Shown here piece by piece: positions 1-9,023 of a DNA stretch of 23,070 nucleotides. Each line of letters starts with the position of its first letter. The stretch's first letter is position 1. The stretch is from positions 1-23,070 of the forward strand of contig JAYSRU010000259.1 in NCBI GenBank assembly GCA_043720875.1, written 5' to 3'. Made by a program: the position numbers and the translations under genes. The DNA comes from JAYSRU01 sp043720875. GTDB taxonomy: Bacteria; Bacteroidota; Bacteroidia; Flavobacteriales_D; Crocinitomicaceae. A model generated the notes under the pieces. It saw nothing but the letters and a program-made list of their open reading frames with translations, made no database searches and was not told the origin of the DNA.

Positions 1-2
1 CT

Positions 3-1793
3 ACTCGTTCTGGAAAGGATAGTACGGTTGCTTATGATTTCATTATTAAAACATGGAGTGCTTTTGGAGCTATATCAGGAGTTGAAGGAACTCAAGAATT
101 GTTTGCATCTTGGAATAGTGTAGTACATAATTCATGTAAGACAATTGCTTTAGAGGCTGCAGGTATATTAATGTTCAATGAAGCATCTTTAGTAGGTCTT
201 TCTGGAATGATTGCAAAGGGCAGTACAACGGAAGTTGTAATGTATCAAAAAGCAGGAATCGGAACGGGAATTCAAGCTTCAAACCCTTGGTTACAAGAAT
301 TACCAGATCCAATTTCTAAAGTGACTTGGGACAACTACATAACTATGTCTCCAGAAGAAATGAAAACACTTGGTTATGCATGGAAATATGACCAAGAAAC
401 TGGTGCAAGTTTAGCTACAATTAAAGTAAATGGAATTTCATTAGAGTTGCCAGTTTATGCTTCTCCAGGTCAAGCACCAGGTACTGTAGGTGTGGCTTTA
501 GGTTACGGTCGTGGAGCTAATGGTGAAAAAATTGGTAAATCAGCATACAGAACAGAGAATTATGGAGGATACACAGAAGGTGCAACTGGAAGTGAATCTA
601 AAGTAGCTATTGGAAAAAATGCTTTCTTATTTGTTACGTCTCACAACGGAACAATGTCTTATCAAAATAGTGCTACTATTACGAAGATAGAAGGAACGTA
701 TCCAATCGCTGCTACGCAAATTCACCATACGGTTATGGCGCGTGAGTCGATTGTACGTGAAACTACTTTAGATATATTCAATAAAAATAATTCAGAAGCC
801 AAAAAAGAAGCGTTCAATGAAACGCATAAGATAATGGCAATGGATGAAAATGGTCATCACGTTGAAAAGCCATTATCTGATTTCGATCTTTGGGATGCGC
901 ATCCAGTAGAAAATATTGGACACCGTTGGGGAATGACAATTGATTTGTCTTCTTGTATCGGTTGTGGATCTTGTTTGATCGCTTGTCAATCTGAAAACAA
1001 CGTTCCAGTTGTTGGTAAAGATGAAGTGCGTAGAGGTCGTGAAATGCATTGGATTCGTATTGACCGTTACTTTGCATCTGATGAAGAAGCAACTGTTGGT
1101 TTAAGAAAAGATAAAGAAACGTTTGATTTCGGTAAGGCAGAAGTTGCTGCAGCGAATCCAAAAGTAATACATATGCCGATGCTTTGTCATCACTGTAATC
1201 ACGCTCCGTGTGAAACAGTTTGTCCGGTAGCAGCAACAACTCACTCAAACGAAGGTTTAAATCAAATGACGTATAACCGTTGTATCGGTACACGTTATTG
1301 TGCAAACAACTGTCCTTATAAAGTACGTCGTTTCAACTGGTTTAACTACCCTTCTTACAAGAAATTTACTGAAGTTAACCCCGCACAAGATGATTTCGGT
1401 CGTATGGTGTTGAATCCTGATGTTACAGTACGTACACGTGGTGTAATGGAAAAATGTTCATTCTGTGTGCAACGTATCCAAGGTGGTAAATTGAATGCGA
1501 AATCTGAAGGTCGTCCAGTAAAAGATGGGGATGTTACAACAGCTTGTACAGACGTTTGTCCAACAGATGCTATTACGGTTGGTGACTGGAATGATATTAC
1601 TTCAGCTGTACGTAAATCAACTGAAAGTATTCGTTCTTACCAAGCACTAGAAGAAGTTGGTGTTAAGCCAAATATCTGGTACAAAGTAAAAGTACGTAAC
1701 GAAAAGAATACTTTGTTAGAGAAATTGCAAGTTGCAGAAGTAGAACACGGTGCTCACCATGGTGGTGGACATGAAGCGAAAAAATCTCATTAA
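3..1793 (+). CDS. actB: Alternative complex III iron-sulfur subunit ActB (5' truncated)
   Basis: This is the C-terminal 596 residues of ActB. The frame is open from the first base of the window, so the start lies upstream; the full protein in this family is about 1000 residues. The first half is the end of the molybdopterin-oxidoreductase-like domain, which in ActB carries no molybdenum. The second half is an NrfC/PsrB-like ferredoxin domain. Visible cysteine groups are CIGCGSCLIAC (first Cys at codon 318 counted from base 3), CHHCNHAPCETVCP, CIGTRYCANNCP and CSFC followed by CTDVCP. The third group has Thr where the second Cys of a four-Cys binding motif would be, which fits the known three [4Fe-4S] plus one [3Fe-4S] content of ActB. 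The protein takes electrons from menaquinol oxidation in complex with ActC. It heads the visible part of the act-cox operon, with actC 16 bases downstream. A histidine-rich tail (HGAHHGGGHE) ends the protein. Confidence 0.95.
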   Translation, partial: TRSGKDSTVAYDFIIKTWSAFGAISGVEGTQELFASWNSVVHNSCKTIALEAAGILMFNEASLVGLSGMIAKGSTTEVVMYQKAGIGTGIQASNPWLQELPDPISKVTWDNYITMSPEEMKTLGYAWKYDQETGASLATIKVNGISLELPVYASPGQAPGTVGVALGYGRGANGEKIGKSAYRTENYGGYTEGATGSESKVAIGKNAFLFVTSHNGTMSYQNSATITKIEGTYPIAATQIHHTVMARESIVRETTLDIFNKNNSEAKKEAFNETHKIMAMDENGHHVEKPLSDFDLWDAHPVENIGHRWGMTIDLSSCIGCGSCLIACQSENNVPVVGKDEVRRGREMHWIRIDRYFASDEEATVGLRKDKETFDFGKAEVAAANPKVIHMPMLCHHCNHAPCETVCPVAATTHSNEGLNQMTYNRCIGTRYCANNCPYKVRRFNWFNYPSYKKFTEVNPAQDDFGRMVLNPDVTVRTRGVMEKCSFCVQRIQGGKLNAKSEGRPVKDGDVTTACTDVCPTDAITVGDWNDITSAVRKSTESIRSYQALEEVGVKPNIWYKVKVRNEKNTLLEKLQVAEVEHGAHHGGGHEAKKSH

Positions 1794-1809
1794 TTAATAT
1801 ATAGTCGAT

Positions 1810-3246
1810 ATGCACAAGGAAGCAGCGATAAGAGAACCCCTCATCTTAGGTCACAAGACTTATCATGATGTAACAAACGATGTTTGTCGCCCGATTGAGG
1901 ACAAAGCACCAAGAATGTGGTACATATTATTTGCGATTGCGCTTATAATTGGTGCTTACGGAGTAGGATGTATTTGTTATCTATTAGGAACAGGTATTGG
2001 AGTATGGGGATTGAACAAGACCGTAGGTTGGGCTTGGGATATTACTAACTTCGTTTGGTGGGTTGGTATTGGTCACGCAGGAACATTAATTTCTGCAGTA
2101 TTATTATTGTTCCGTCAGAAATGGAGAATGGCGATTAACCGATCTGCTGAAGCAATGACAATTTTTGCCGTATTTATGGCTGGTTTGTTTCCATTAATTC
2201 ACATGGGACGTTTGTGGTTAGCATATTGGGTTTTACCTCTACCAAATCAATTTGGATCGTTATGGGTGAATTTTAACTCTCCATTACTTTGGGATGTATT
2301 CGCAATTTCTACTTATTTATCGGTTTCATTAGTTTTCTGGTATATTGGTTTGATTCCTGATTTCGCAACTATTCGCGATAGGGTGAAACGACCTATACCG
2401 AAGAAAATGTATAGCATATTATCATTTGGATGGTCAGGTCGTGCTAAACAATGGAATCGTTTTGAATTAGTTTCTTTAGTATTAGCAGGTGTTGCTACTC
2501 CTTTAGTATTCTCGGTTCACTCGATTGTATCATTCGATTTTGCTACTTCCGTAATTCCAGGATGGCATACCACAATTTTCCCTCCGTATTTCGTTGCGGG
2601 TGCTGTATTCTCAGGTTTTGCGATGGTTCAAACATTAATGTTAGTTATGCGTAAAGCAATGAAACTTGAAGCATATATACATACACGTCATGTTGAGTAT
2701 ATGAACATTGTAATTTTGGTTACAGGTTCTATAGTTGGAGTTGCGTATTTAACTGAACTTTTCGTTTCTTGGTATTCTGGTGTAGAATATGAATCATATG
2801 CATTTATCAATCGTTTCTCTGGACCTTATTGGTGGGCTTATTGGTCAATGATGACTTGTAACGTAATCTCTCCGCAATTAATGTGGTTCAAGAAATTGAG
2901 AAGAAGTTTAATCTTTACATTTATTATTTCAATAGTTGTAAATATTGGTATGTGGTTCGAACGTTTTGTAATTATTGTATCTTCAATTCACCGAGATTAC
3001 TTACCATCATCTTGGAGTATGCATTATCCTTCAGCAATTGATTTAGGTGTATTCATTGGTACAATTGGACTATTCTTTGTTTTCTTCTTGTTGTTTGCTC
3101 GTTTCTTCCCAGTATTGGCTTTGAACGAAGTTAAAACAATATTGAAGTCTTCTGGAGAATCATACAAAAACAATGACCCTAGAACAATTCACCCGTACAT
3201 GGCTGCGAATGGACATGACGCTCACTCAGATATTAACAACCATTAA
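1810..3246 (+). CDS. actC: Alternative complex III membrane subunit ActC (NrfD-like)
   Basis: A 478-residue polytopic membrane protein of the NrfD/PsrC family with roughly ten hydrophobic segments, the first at about residues 38-60. In alternative complex III, ActC binds menaquinol next to ActB and passes its electrons to the iron-sulfur chain; coupling to proton movement has been proposed. Family resemblance is clear in stretches such as WDITNFVWWVGIGHAG and FNSPLLWDVFAISTY, which match the conserved quinol-site helices. The ATG at 1810 gives the short cytosolic N-terminus normal for the family. It lies between actB and actD with gaps of 16 and 9 bases, so it is almost certainly co-transcribed. 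A second NrfD-like gene, actF, follows downstream as expected for this complex. Confidence 0.95.
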   Translation: MHKEAAIREPLILGHKTYHDVTNDVCRPIEDKAPRMWYILFAIALIIGAYGVGCICYLLGTGIGVWGLNKTVGWAWDITNFVWWVGIGHAGTLISAVLLLFRQKWRMAINRSAEAMTIFAVFMAGLFPLIHMGRLWLAYWVLPLPNQFGSLWVNFNSPLLWDVFAISTYLSVSLVFWYIGLIPDFATIRDRVKRPIPKKMYSILSFGWSGRAKQWNRFELVSLVLAGVATPLVFSVHSIVSFDFATSVIPGWHTTIFPPYFVAGAVFSGFAMVQTLMLVMRKAMKLEAYIHTRHVEYMNIVILVTGSIVGVAYLTELFVSWYSGVEYESYAFINRFSGPYWWAYWSMMTCNVISPQLMWFKKLRRSLIFTFIISIVVNIGMWFERFVIIVSSIHRDYLPSSWSMHYPSAIDLGVFIGTIGLFFVFFLLFARFFPVLALNEVKTILKSSGESYKNNDPRTIHPYMAANGHDAHSDINNH

Positions 3247-3255
3247 TCACATACA

Positions 3256-3789
3256 ATGACTGAAAAAGTAATTTATGCAATGTATGACGACGACGATGTG
3301 CTAAAGGATGGCGCAAAAAAGTTGGTCGCAAAAGGAATGAAAGTAAGCGAAGTATTTTCTCCGTTTCCTATTCATGGAATAGATCCAATTATTGGAATCA
3401 AACAAACGAGATTAGGTATCATGGCATTTATCTATGGACTAACAGGTTTGATGCTTGCCACATTTGGTATGAAATTCTTCATGATTAATGACTGGCCAAT
3501 GAATATTGGAGGTAAACCAAGTTTTTCTTATTTAGAGAATATGCTTGCATTTATTCCAGTTACTTTCGAATTTACAGTACTATGTGCAGCTCACGGAATG
3601 GCTATAACCTATTTGTTGAGAAATAAAACCTTGCCAGGAATGCCTGCATCCAACCCGGATCCACGTACAACAGATGATCGTTTTGTTATGGAATTCAGAC
3701 TTTCTGAGAACCCTCAGTTTACAGAAGATGAAATTCTTGCAATGGTTCGCACAACAGGGGTTACTGAAATTGACCAAAAAGAAATTTAA
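3256..3789 (+). CDS. actD: Alternative complex III subunit ActD (DUF3341)
   Basis: A 177-residue protein matching the DUF3341 family. It has a soluble N-terminal part of about 55 residues, including a run of acidic residues (YDDDDVLKDGAKKL), two membrane helices (about residues 56-78 and 95-121), and a soluble C-terminal tail of about 55 residues. ActD is a structural, cofactor-free subunit of alternative complex III and packs against ActC. The conserved PFPIHGID stretch, at about residues 37-44, is characteristic of the family. It starts 9 bases after actC and is followed 27 bases later by actE. The length is normal. Confidence 0.92.
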   Translation: MTEKVIYAMYDDDDVLKDGAKKLVAKGMKVSEVFSPFPIHGIDPIIGIKQTRLGIMAFIYGLTGLMLATFGMKFFMINDWPMNIGGKPSFSYLENMLAFIPVTFEFTVLCAAHGMAITYLLRNKTLPGMPASNPDPRTTDDRFVMEFRLSENPQFTEDEILAMVRTTGVTEIDQKEI

Positions 3790-3816
3790 TCATTTACTTA
3801 GAATTAGTATAAAGTA

Positions 3817-4572
3817 ATGAAAAGAACAATAAAAATTATAGGGGCAGGTGTTTTCACAAGTGTAGGTTTATTCCTAACTTCTTGTACTGCAGATCCAAAT
3901 AGTCCAGGTTTAGAATACATGCCAGACATGTATCGTTCACCAGCTATTGAGGCATACGTTGATTACGGTGAAGTTCGTGGATCGATTAATGAAAACTTGA
4001 AAACAAGATTAACTGCATTAACTCCACCTGCTGGAACAATTCCTTATGTTGGAACTGATTCAACGTTGGTTTCGGTTATGATGCCTTATTGGAGGAAACC
4101 AGGTGCTGCGTTTGCTGAATCTCATGGTTTATTTGGGTGGATCTTATCTAACAATCCAAGTGCAGATTATGAGTACTTAGAAGCTGCTAAAGATTCAAAT
4201 CCAATTAAGCTAACGCTTGAAAATGCTGAAGGCCTTTTTAAAGGTGCTAAAGAAGTTTTTGCTTCGAAGTGTGCGCATTGCCATGGCGAAAAAGGTGACG
4301 GACAAGGACCAATGGTCGTTTCTGGAGCTTATGCAGGTGTGCCTGATTACAAAACACTTGCAATCGCTGACGGTCAAATGTTCTATTCAATCTATTATGG
4401 TAGAAACATGATGGGTGCGCATGCATCGTTAGTCACTAAAAAAGAAATTTGGACTCTTGTACATTACATACGTAAGTTTCAAGATGCTACATATGGCACT
4501 TTTGACGCTGCAGGAAATGCAGCTGCGGTTGTAGTTTCAGATACAGTTACAGCAGTAACACCAACAAAATAA
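3817..4572 (+). CDS. actE: Alternative complex III monohaem cytochrome c subunit ActE, lipoprotein
   Basis: A 251-residue lipoprotein cytochrome c. The N-terminus has a hydrophobic signal ending in the lipobox LTSC with Cys23 as the lipidated residue, so the protein is anchored to the periplasmic face of the inner membrane. One haem-binding motif, CAHCH, is at Cys152-Cys155-His156; the likely axial methionine is Met198 or Met199 in GRNMMGAHASL. ActE is the exit haem of the complex: it receives electrons that have passed through the pentahaem ActA (gene outside the window) and hands them to the oxidase. In Flavobacterium johnsoniae the complex is physically joined to an aa3 oxidase, and the downstream coxB/coxA genes fit that picture. 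The last 25 or so residues are Ala/Val/Thr-rich and probably disordered. Confidence 0.95.
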   Translation: MKRTIKIIGAGVFTSVGLFLTSCTADPNSPGLEYMPDMYRSPAIEAYVDYGEVRGSINENLKTRLTALTPPAGTIPYVGTDSTLVSVMMPYWRKPGAAFAESHGLFGWILSNNPSADYEYLEAAKDSNPIKLTLENAEGLFKGAKEVFASKCAHCHGEKGDGQGPMVVSGAYAGVPDYKTLAIADGQMFYSIYYGRNMMGAHASLVTKKEIWTLVHYIRKFQDATYGTFDAAGNAAAVVVSDTVTAVTPTK

Positions 4573-4596
4573 TTAACCATTCTAGATATTACAAAA

Positions 4597-5790
4597 ATGG
4601 AATTCAAAATAACAAAAAAAGCAAAAACAGTTACTACAGCATTACTTGCGGGTGGTGGTTTAATAGCTGTAATTGGTGCAATCTATGAAATGAATGTTCA
4701 TAGCGAAGGTTTTGTGCAACGATTAATGGCAAATCTTCTAACAAATAGCTTCTTTTTCTTTGCTATTGGTTTAGGGGCATTGTTCTTTCTTGCACTACAA
4801 TACGCAACTGAAACTGGATGGTACGCATCAGTAAAAAGATTAATCGAAGCTTTGGCTGGGTGGTTACCTTGGGGTATTGCTATGTTGGCGTTGACATTAG
4901 GTCTGATTACTGTTTTTAAAGGTGCTCATATTTATTTATGGATGGATCCAGAAGTAGTAGCAGGCGATGAGATTATTAGAAATAAATCTGCATTCTTAAA
5001 CATTCCTTTCTTTTGGATAAGAACATTGGTTTATTTTGGAACGTACTTCATATTTTGGAGAGGTTTTAAGAGAAGATCTTTAGAAGAAGATAAAGTTGGA
5101 GGAACAGAATTGCATTTCATGAATTACAAGAAGTCTGCAATGTTTTTAGTTTGTTTTGCTGTATTTAGTTCAACTTCAGCTTGGGATTGGATCATGTCGA
5201 TTGACGTTCATTGGTTCTCTACTTTGTTTGGCTGGTATATCTTCGCAGGCATGTGGTGTACAACCATGGTCTGTTTAGTTACTTTAGCACTTTACTTGAA
5301 AAAGCAAGGTTATTTACCAAATGTAAATGATTCGCATATTCATGACATCGCTAAATGGACATTTGCTACTTCGTTTCTTTGGTCTTACTTATGGTTTTCT
5401 CAGTTCATGTTGATTTGGTATGCAAATTTTGCAGAAGAAGCAACTTATTTCGTAACAAGAATTAAAGATTTCAAGCCTCTATATTTCGGAATGTTTATCG
5501 TAAACTTTGCATTCCCAATGTTGTTGATGATGTCGAGAGATGCTAAGCGAAGTGTTAATGTTATTATTTTTGTGGGTTGCTTAATCTTTGTTGGTCACTG
5601 GTTAGATGTTTTCCAAATGATATTTATTGGAAGTTTGGGTGTTAAGACAAGCATCGGTGCACTAGAAATAGGATTGTTCTTGGTGTTTGTTGGAATGTTT
5701 GTAAGAGTAATACTTACTAACTTATCTAAAGCGCCATTAACTCCTGTGAATCACCCTTTCTTAGACGAAAGTTTCCATCACGAGATATAA
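4597..5790 (+). CDS. actF: Alternative complex III second NrfD-like membrane subunit ActF
   Basis: A 397-residue polytopic membrane protein with about ten hydrophobic helices, related to ActC but shorter. The conserved SSTSAWDWIMSIDVHWFSTL segment is typical of ActF. It forms the second half of the membrane core of the complex and does not bind the main cytosolic-side quinol site. The ATG at 4597 follows actE by 24 bases and is preceded by an A-rich leader, normal for translation starts in this phylum. The gene ends 38 bases before coxB with no hairpin between them, so transcription very probably continues into the oxidase genes. Confidence 0.93.
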   Translation: MEFKITKKAKTVTTALLAGGGLIAVIGAIYEMNVHSEGFVQRLMANLLTNSFFFFAIGLGALFFLALQYATETGWYASVKRLIEALAGWLPWGIAMLALTLGLITVFKGAHIYLWMDPEVVAGDEIIRNKSAFLNIPFFWIRTLVYFGTYFIFWRGFKRRSLEEDKVGGTELHFMNYKKSAMFLVCFAVFSSTSAWDWIMSIDVHWFSTLFGWYIFAGMWCTTMVCLVTLALYLKKQGYLPNVNDSHIHDIAKWTFATSFLWSYLWFSQFMLIWYANFAEEATYFVTRIKDFKPLYFGMFIVNFAFPMLLMMSRDAKRSVNVIIFVGCLIFVGHWLDVFQMIFIGSLGVKTSIGALEIGLFLVFVGMFVRVILTNLSKAPLTPVNHPFLDESFHHEI

Positions 5791-5828
5791 TAAAATACCA
5801 ATACAAGTTTAACTGAAATAGTAGAAAG

Positions 5829-7094
5829 ATGAGTTTTAAATTAATAATAATAGTAGCGATTGTACTTGGAATAATAGCTATTGCACAATTGGTAAGAATG
5901 TCAGAAATGTCTGCGAAACTTTTTGATAGAAGGGAAGAAGATGTTCCTGTAAGAGATAACAAAATGAATGCTAACTTGATGTTAGGATTTATGATGTTCT
6001 TTTATATCGGTTTTTTCTGGTTGATGGCTAAATATGGTTGGACAGGTAGAGGTGAATCTGCTTCAGTAGAAGGGGTAAGTACGGATAGATTGTTGGACTT
6101 AAACTTTATAATTATTGGAATTGCATTTTTTCTTACAAATTCCTTATTGTTTATTTTTGCATGGAAGTATACGGCTAAGGAAGGTGTTAAAGCATATTTC
6201 TTTTCTCATAGTAATAAATTAGAAGCATTTTGGACAGTTATTCCTGCAATTGTTTTGACGATTGTGATTGTACTTGGATTGAAAGAGTGGAACTCTATTA
6301 CGGATGTTGCTCCAAAGCAAGCTAAAGTGATTGAGTTATTCTCTAAACAATTCGATTGGACGGCTCGTTACGCTGGAGAAGATAATAAGTTAGGTTTGTT
6401 TGATTATAAATTAACAACAGGAAATAACGAATTAGCTTTAATGACTAAAGCAACGATTGACACTGCTATTATGCTAATGGAAACAGGCAGCAAAGATGGG
6501 TCAGTTTTAGGCATTAGTTTGTTAGAAGATAAGTTAAATGATAGAAATAATATTTTTATTCCAGAAGAAAAAGTAAAATTGATAAATGACTTACGTCGTA
6601 AGCAACGTATGATCCGCCTTATTCATCAAATGAAAGCAAGACATAATGATAACGTTGATGCAATGGCATATGATGATGTAATTCAGAAAGACACATTATA
6701 CTTAGCAAAGGGTCAATTGTATGAATTTAACTTCAGAGCAAAGGATGTTATTCACTCAGCTTTTTTCCCACATTTTAGAGCCCAAATGAATACAGTGCCT
6801 GGAATGACTACTCGTTTTAAATTTACTCCTCGGTATACTACTGAAGAGATGCGAGTAAAAATGAACAATCCAAAGTTTGAGTATATATTAATGTGTAACA
6901 AGATTTGTGGCGGTGCGCATTACAAAATGAAAATGATGGTTGTGGTTAAAGAAGCGAAAGCTATTAACGCATGGTTGGCATCAAAATCAACTTTTAAGGA
7001 TATTTATTTCCCAATTGTTGAAGTTGCTAAACCTGCAACTGAAACAATGCCAGAAGGAGTTAAAGCTGATACTACGAAAGTAGCTCAGAAGTAA
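5829..7094 (+). CDS. coxB: Cytochrome c oxidase subunit II (CuA)
   Basis: A 421-residue subunit II of a haem-copper oxidase, receiving electrons for CoxA. Hydrophobic helices lie at about residues 4-20, 48-66, 91-112 and 133-150; the last two are the usual hairpin, and the extra N-terminal ones are known in Bacteroidota members. The periplasmic cupredoxin domain holds the CuA ligands His309, Cys356, Cys360, His364 and Met367 (CNKICGGAHYKM). Lys358 stands where mitochondrial and proteobacterial proteins have the Glu that gives a backbone carbonyl to CuA and a side chain to the Mg/Mn site. About 98 residues (187-284), rich in charged helical sequence, separate the start of the cupredoxin domain from the strand leading to His309; in proteobacterial proteins this distance is about 40. 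There is no C-terminal haem c motif. coxA follows after 36 A/T-rich bases. Confidence 0.95.
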   Translation: MSFKLIIIVAIVLGIIAIAQLVRMSEMSAKLFDRREEDVPVRDNKMNANLMLGFMMFFYIGFFWLMAKYGWTGRGESASVEGVSTDRLLDLNFIIIGIAFFLTNSLLFIFAWKYTAKEGVKAYFFSHSNKLEAFWTVIPAIVLTIVIVLGLKEWNSITDVAPKQAKVIELFSKQFDWTARYAGEDNKLGLFDYKLTTGNNELALMTKATIDTAIMLMETGSKDGSVLGISLLEDKLNDRNNIFIPEEKVKLINDLRRKQRMIRLIHQMKARHNDNVDAMAYDDVIQKDTLYLAKGQLYEFNFRAKDVIHSAFFPHFRAQMNTVPGMTTRFKFTPRYTTEEMRVKMNNPKFEYILMCNKICGGAHYKMKMMVVVKEAKAINAWLASKSTFKDIYFPIVEVAKPATETMPEGVKADTTKVAQK

Positions 7095-7130
7095 GATAAT
7101 TAAGTTAATAAATAAAAAACAATATATATA

Positions 7131-8936
7131 ATGGAGGCTGTATCACATCAAGCACACGGACATCACGAAGGGCATGCCCACCACGAGGAAGGTTTCGTAT
7201 CTAAGTATATTTTTAGTCAAGATCACAAAATGATTGGAAAGCAGTTCTTAATGACGGCTGTTTTTATGGGACTTGTAGCAATGATGCTTTCAATTTTGTT
7301 CCGTTTGCAATTATCTAATCCTGGAGAATCATCTGATTTTTTATCTCTATTTTTAGGTGAAACTTGGGCTCCAGGTGGAATAATGAAAGAGAACATGTAT
7401 CTTGGGTTAGTTACTATTCACGGTACTATCATGGTGTTCTTCTTGTTAACAGGTGGTTTGTCGGGAACATTTTCAAATCTACTAATTCCCCTTCAATTGG
7501 GTGCACGTGATATGGCATCTGGATTCTTAAACATGATTTCATACTGGTTATTTTTCACTAGTTCTGTGATTATGTTGTGTTCTTTATTTGTAGAACAAGG
7601 TCCTGCAATGGCTGGTTGGACGATTTACCCACCGCTTTCGGCATTGCCTCAAGCAGTTGAGGGTTCAGGTATGGGTATGACTTTATGGTTGGTGTCTATG
7701 GCTATTTTCATTGCATCATCATTAATCGGTTCATTGAATTATATCGTAACAGTAATCAACTTACGTACGAAAGGAATGAAAATGACAAGAATGCCATTAA
7801 CAATTTGGGCGTTCTTTGTAACAGCTTTACTTGGTGTTCTTTCTTTCCCAGTTTTGTTATCAGCTGCTTTGTTATTAATAATGGATAGATCTGCTGGAAC
7901 TTCGTTCTACTTATCAGATATCATTGTTGGTGGTGAAATGCTAGACAATGTTGGTGGTTCACCGTTATTATATCAACATTTATTCTGGTTCCTAGGGCAT
8001 CCAGAGGTTTATATCGTATTATTACCAGCATTAGGTTTGAGTTCTGAAATTATTGCAACGAATTCACGTAAGCCAATTTTTGGATATAGAGCGATGATTG
8101 GGTCAATTTTAGCGATTGGTTTCTTATCCTTTATTGTTTGGGGACATCACATGTTTATAACTGGGATGAATCCATTTATAGGTTCCGTGTTTGTATTTAC
8201 TACCTTACTTATTGCTATTCCTTCAGCAGTTAAAGTATTCAATTACTTAACTACGCTTTGGAGAGGTTCAATTACCCATACACCAGCGATGATGTTTGCG
8301 GTAGGTTTGGTATCTACTTTTATTACGGGTGGTGTTACAGGTATTATCTTAGCGGATTCTGCATTGGATATTGCAATTCATGATACTTATTTTGTTGTAG
8401 CTCACTTTCACGTTGTTATGGGTATGTCAGCAGTATTCGGAATGTTTGCAGGTGTTTATCACTGGTTCCCTAAGATGTTTGGAAAAATGATGAATATGCG
8501 TTTAGGTTATGTTCACTTTTGGTTTACAATTGTAGGAGCATACGGAGTATTCTTCCCAATGCACTTTGTTGGATTAGCTGGTGCTCCAAGACGTTATTAT
8601 GACTACTCAGTTTATGGTGATTTTGATACGAATTCATACGAAATGATTATGGATTTAAATAAGATCATTACTTTCTTCGCAATTTTTGCAGCGGTAGGTC
8701 AATTGTTCTTCTTGTACAACTTCTTTTACTCTATTTTTAGAGGACCTAAAGCGGTTCAAAATCCTTGGAAATCAAATACATTAGAATGGACAACTCCTGT
8801 GGAACACATGCATGGTAACTGGCCAGGAGAATTACCAACTGTTCACAGATGGCCTTATGATTACAGTAATCCTGCTCATGAAAACGATTATGTTCCGCAA
8901 ACGGTTCCTTTGTTAGAAGGCGAAGAAGAACATTAG
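7131..8936 (+). CDS. coxA: Cytochrome c oxidase subunit I (aa3 type)
   Basis: A 601-residue catalytic subunit that reduces oxygen to water and pumps protons. All metal ligands are visible: His97 and His427 for haem a, His425 for haem a3, and His290, His339 and His340 for CuB. Tyr294 (HPEVY) is the residue cross-linked to a CuB histidine. Proton-path residues are Asp127 and Asn134 at the D-channel entrance, Glu292 at its end, and Lys368 in the K-channel. The combination indicates a type A1 oxidase. His417-Asp418 of the Mg/Mn site is retained. Residues 6-18 contain seven histidines. The operon terminator follows directly; no subunit III gene lies downstream, so it must be encoded elsewhere or upstream of the window. 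Confidence 0.97.
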   Translation: MEAVSHQAHGHHEGHAHHEEGFVSKYIFSQDHKMIGKQFLMTAVFMGLVAMMLSILFRLQLSNPGESSDFLSLFLGETWAPGGIMKENMYLGLVTIHGTIMVFFLLTGGLSGTFSNLLIPLQLGARDMASGFLNMISYWLFFTSSVIMLCSLFVEQGPAMAGWTIYPPLSALPQAVEGSGMGMTLWLVSMAIFIASSLIGSLNYIVTVINLRTKGMKMTRMPLTIWAFFVTALLGVLSFPVLLSAALLLIMDRSAGTSFYLSDIIVGGEMLDNVGGSPLLYQHLFWFLGHPEVYIVLLPALGLSSEIIATNSRKPIFGYRAMIGSILAIGFLSFIVWGHHMFITGMNPFIGSVFVFTTLLIAIPSAVKVFNYLTTLWRGSITHTPAMMFAVGLVSTFITGGVTGIILADSALDIAIHDTYFVVAHFHVVMGMSAVFGMFAGVYHWFPKMFGKMMNMRLGYVHFWFTIVGAYGVFFPMHFVGLAGAPRRYYDYSVYGDFDTNSYEMIMDLNKIITFFAIFAAVGQLFFLYNFFYSIFRGPKAVQNPWKSNTLEWTTPVEHMHGNWPGELPTVHRWPYDYSNPAHENDYVPQTVPLLEGEEEH

Positions 8937-8952
8937 TCGCATAAAAAATATT

Positions 8953-8988
8953 AAAAAGCCTCCGTCAGATGACAGAGGCTTTTTTTTT
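8953..8988 (+). terminator. Rho-independent terminator of the act-cox operon
   Basis: Located 16 bases after the coxA stop. The stem pairs AAAAAGCCTC (8953-8962) with GAGGCTTTTT (8975-8984), extended inward by GTCA/TGAC across one C-A mismatch, and is followed by a run of T to 8988. It separates the respiratory operon from ruvB. Because the left side also begins with an A-run, weak activity on the other strand is possible. Confidence 0.93.
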
Positions 8989-9004
8989 ACATTTGTATAC
9001 AAAT
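8988..9004 (+). promoter_or_regulatory. Probable ruvB promoter -7 element overlapping a 14-bp perfect palindrome
   Basis: TACATTTG at 8988-8995 matches the Bacteroidota -7 consensus TAnnTTTG and would start transcription about 20-25 bases before the ruvB ATG. The same bases form the left half of a perfect 14-bp palindrome, ATTTGTATACAAAT (8991-9004), which could be an operator. No good -33 TTG is seen at normal spacing because that region is the upstream terminator. Assignment is by motif only. Confidence 0.45.
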
Positions 9005-9023
9005 AGTATTAATTGACAAGTTC

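Noticed and set aside
814..1305. A 163-residue minus-strand open frame within actB
   Set aside because: It lies opposite the highly conserved cysteine clusters of actB, has no recognisable domain and no promoter or start signal; it is a shadow of the coding strand.
1270..1330. Loss of a cluster ligand in ActB (CIGTRYC instead of four-Cys pattern)
   Set aside because: The Thr is the normal ActB form and fits the known [3Fe-4S] cluster, so it is not a defect.
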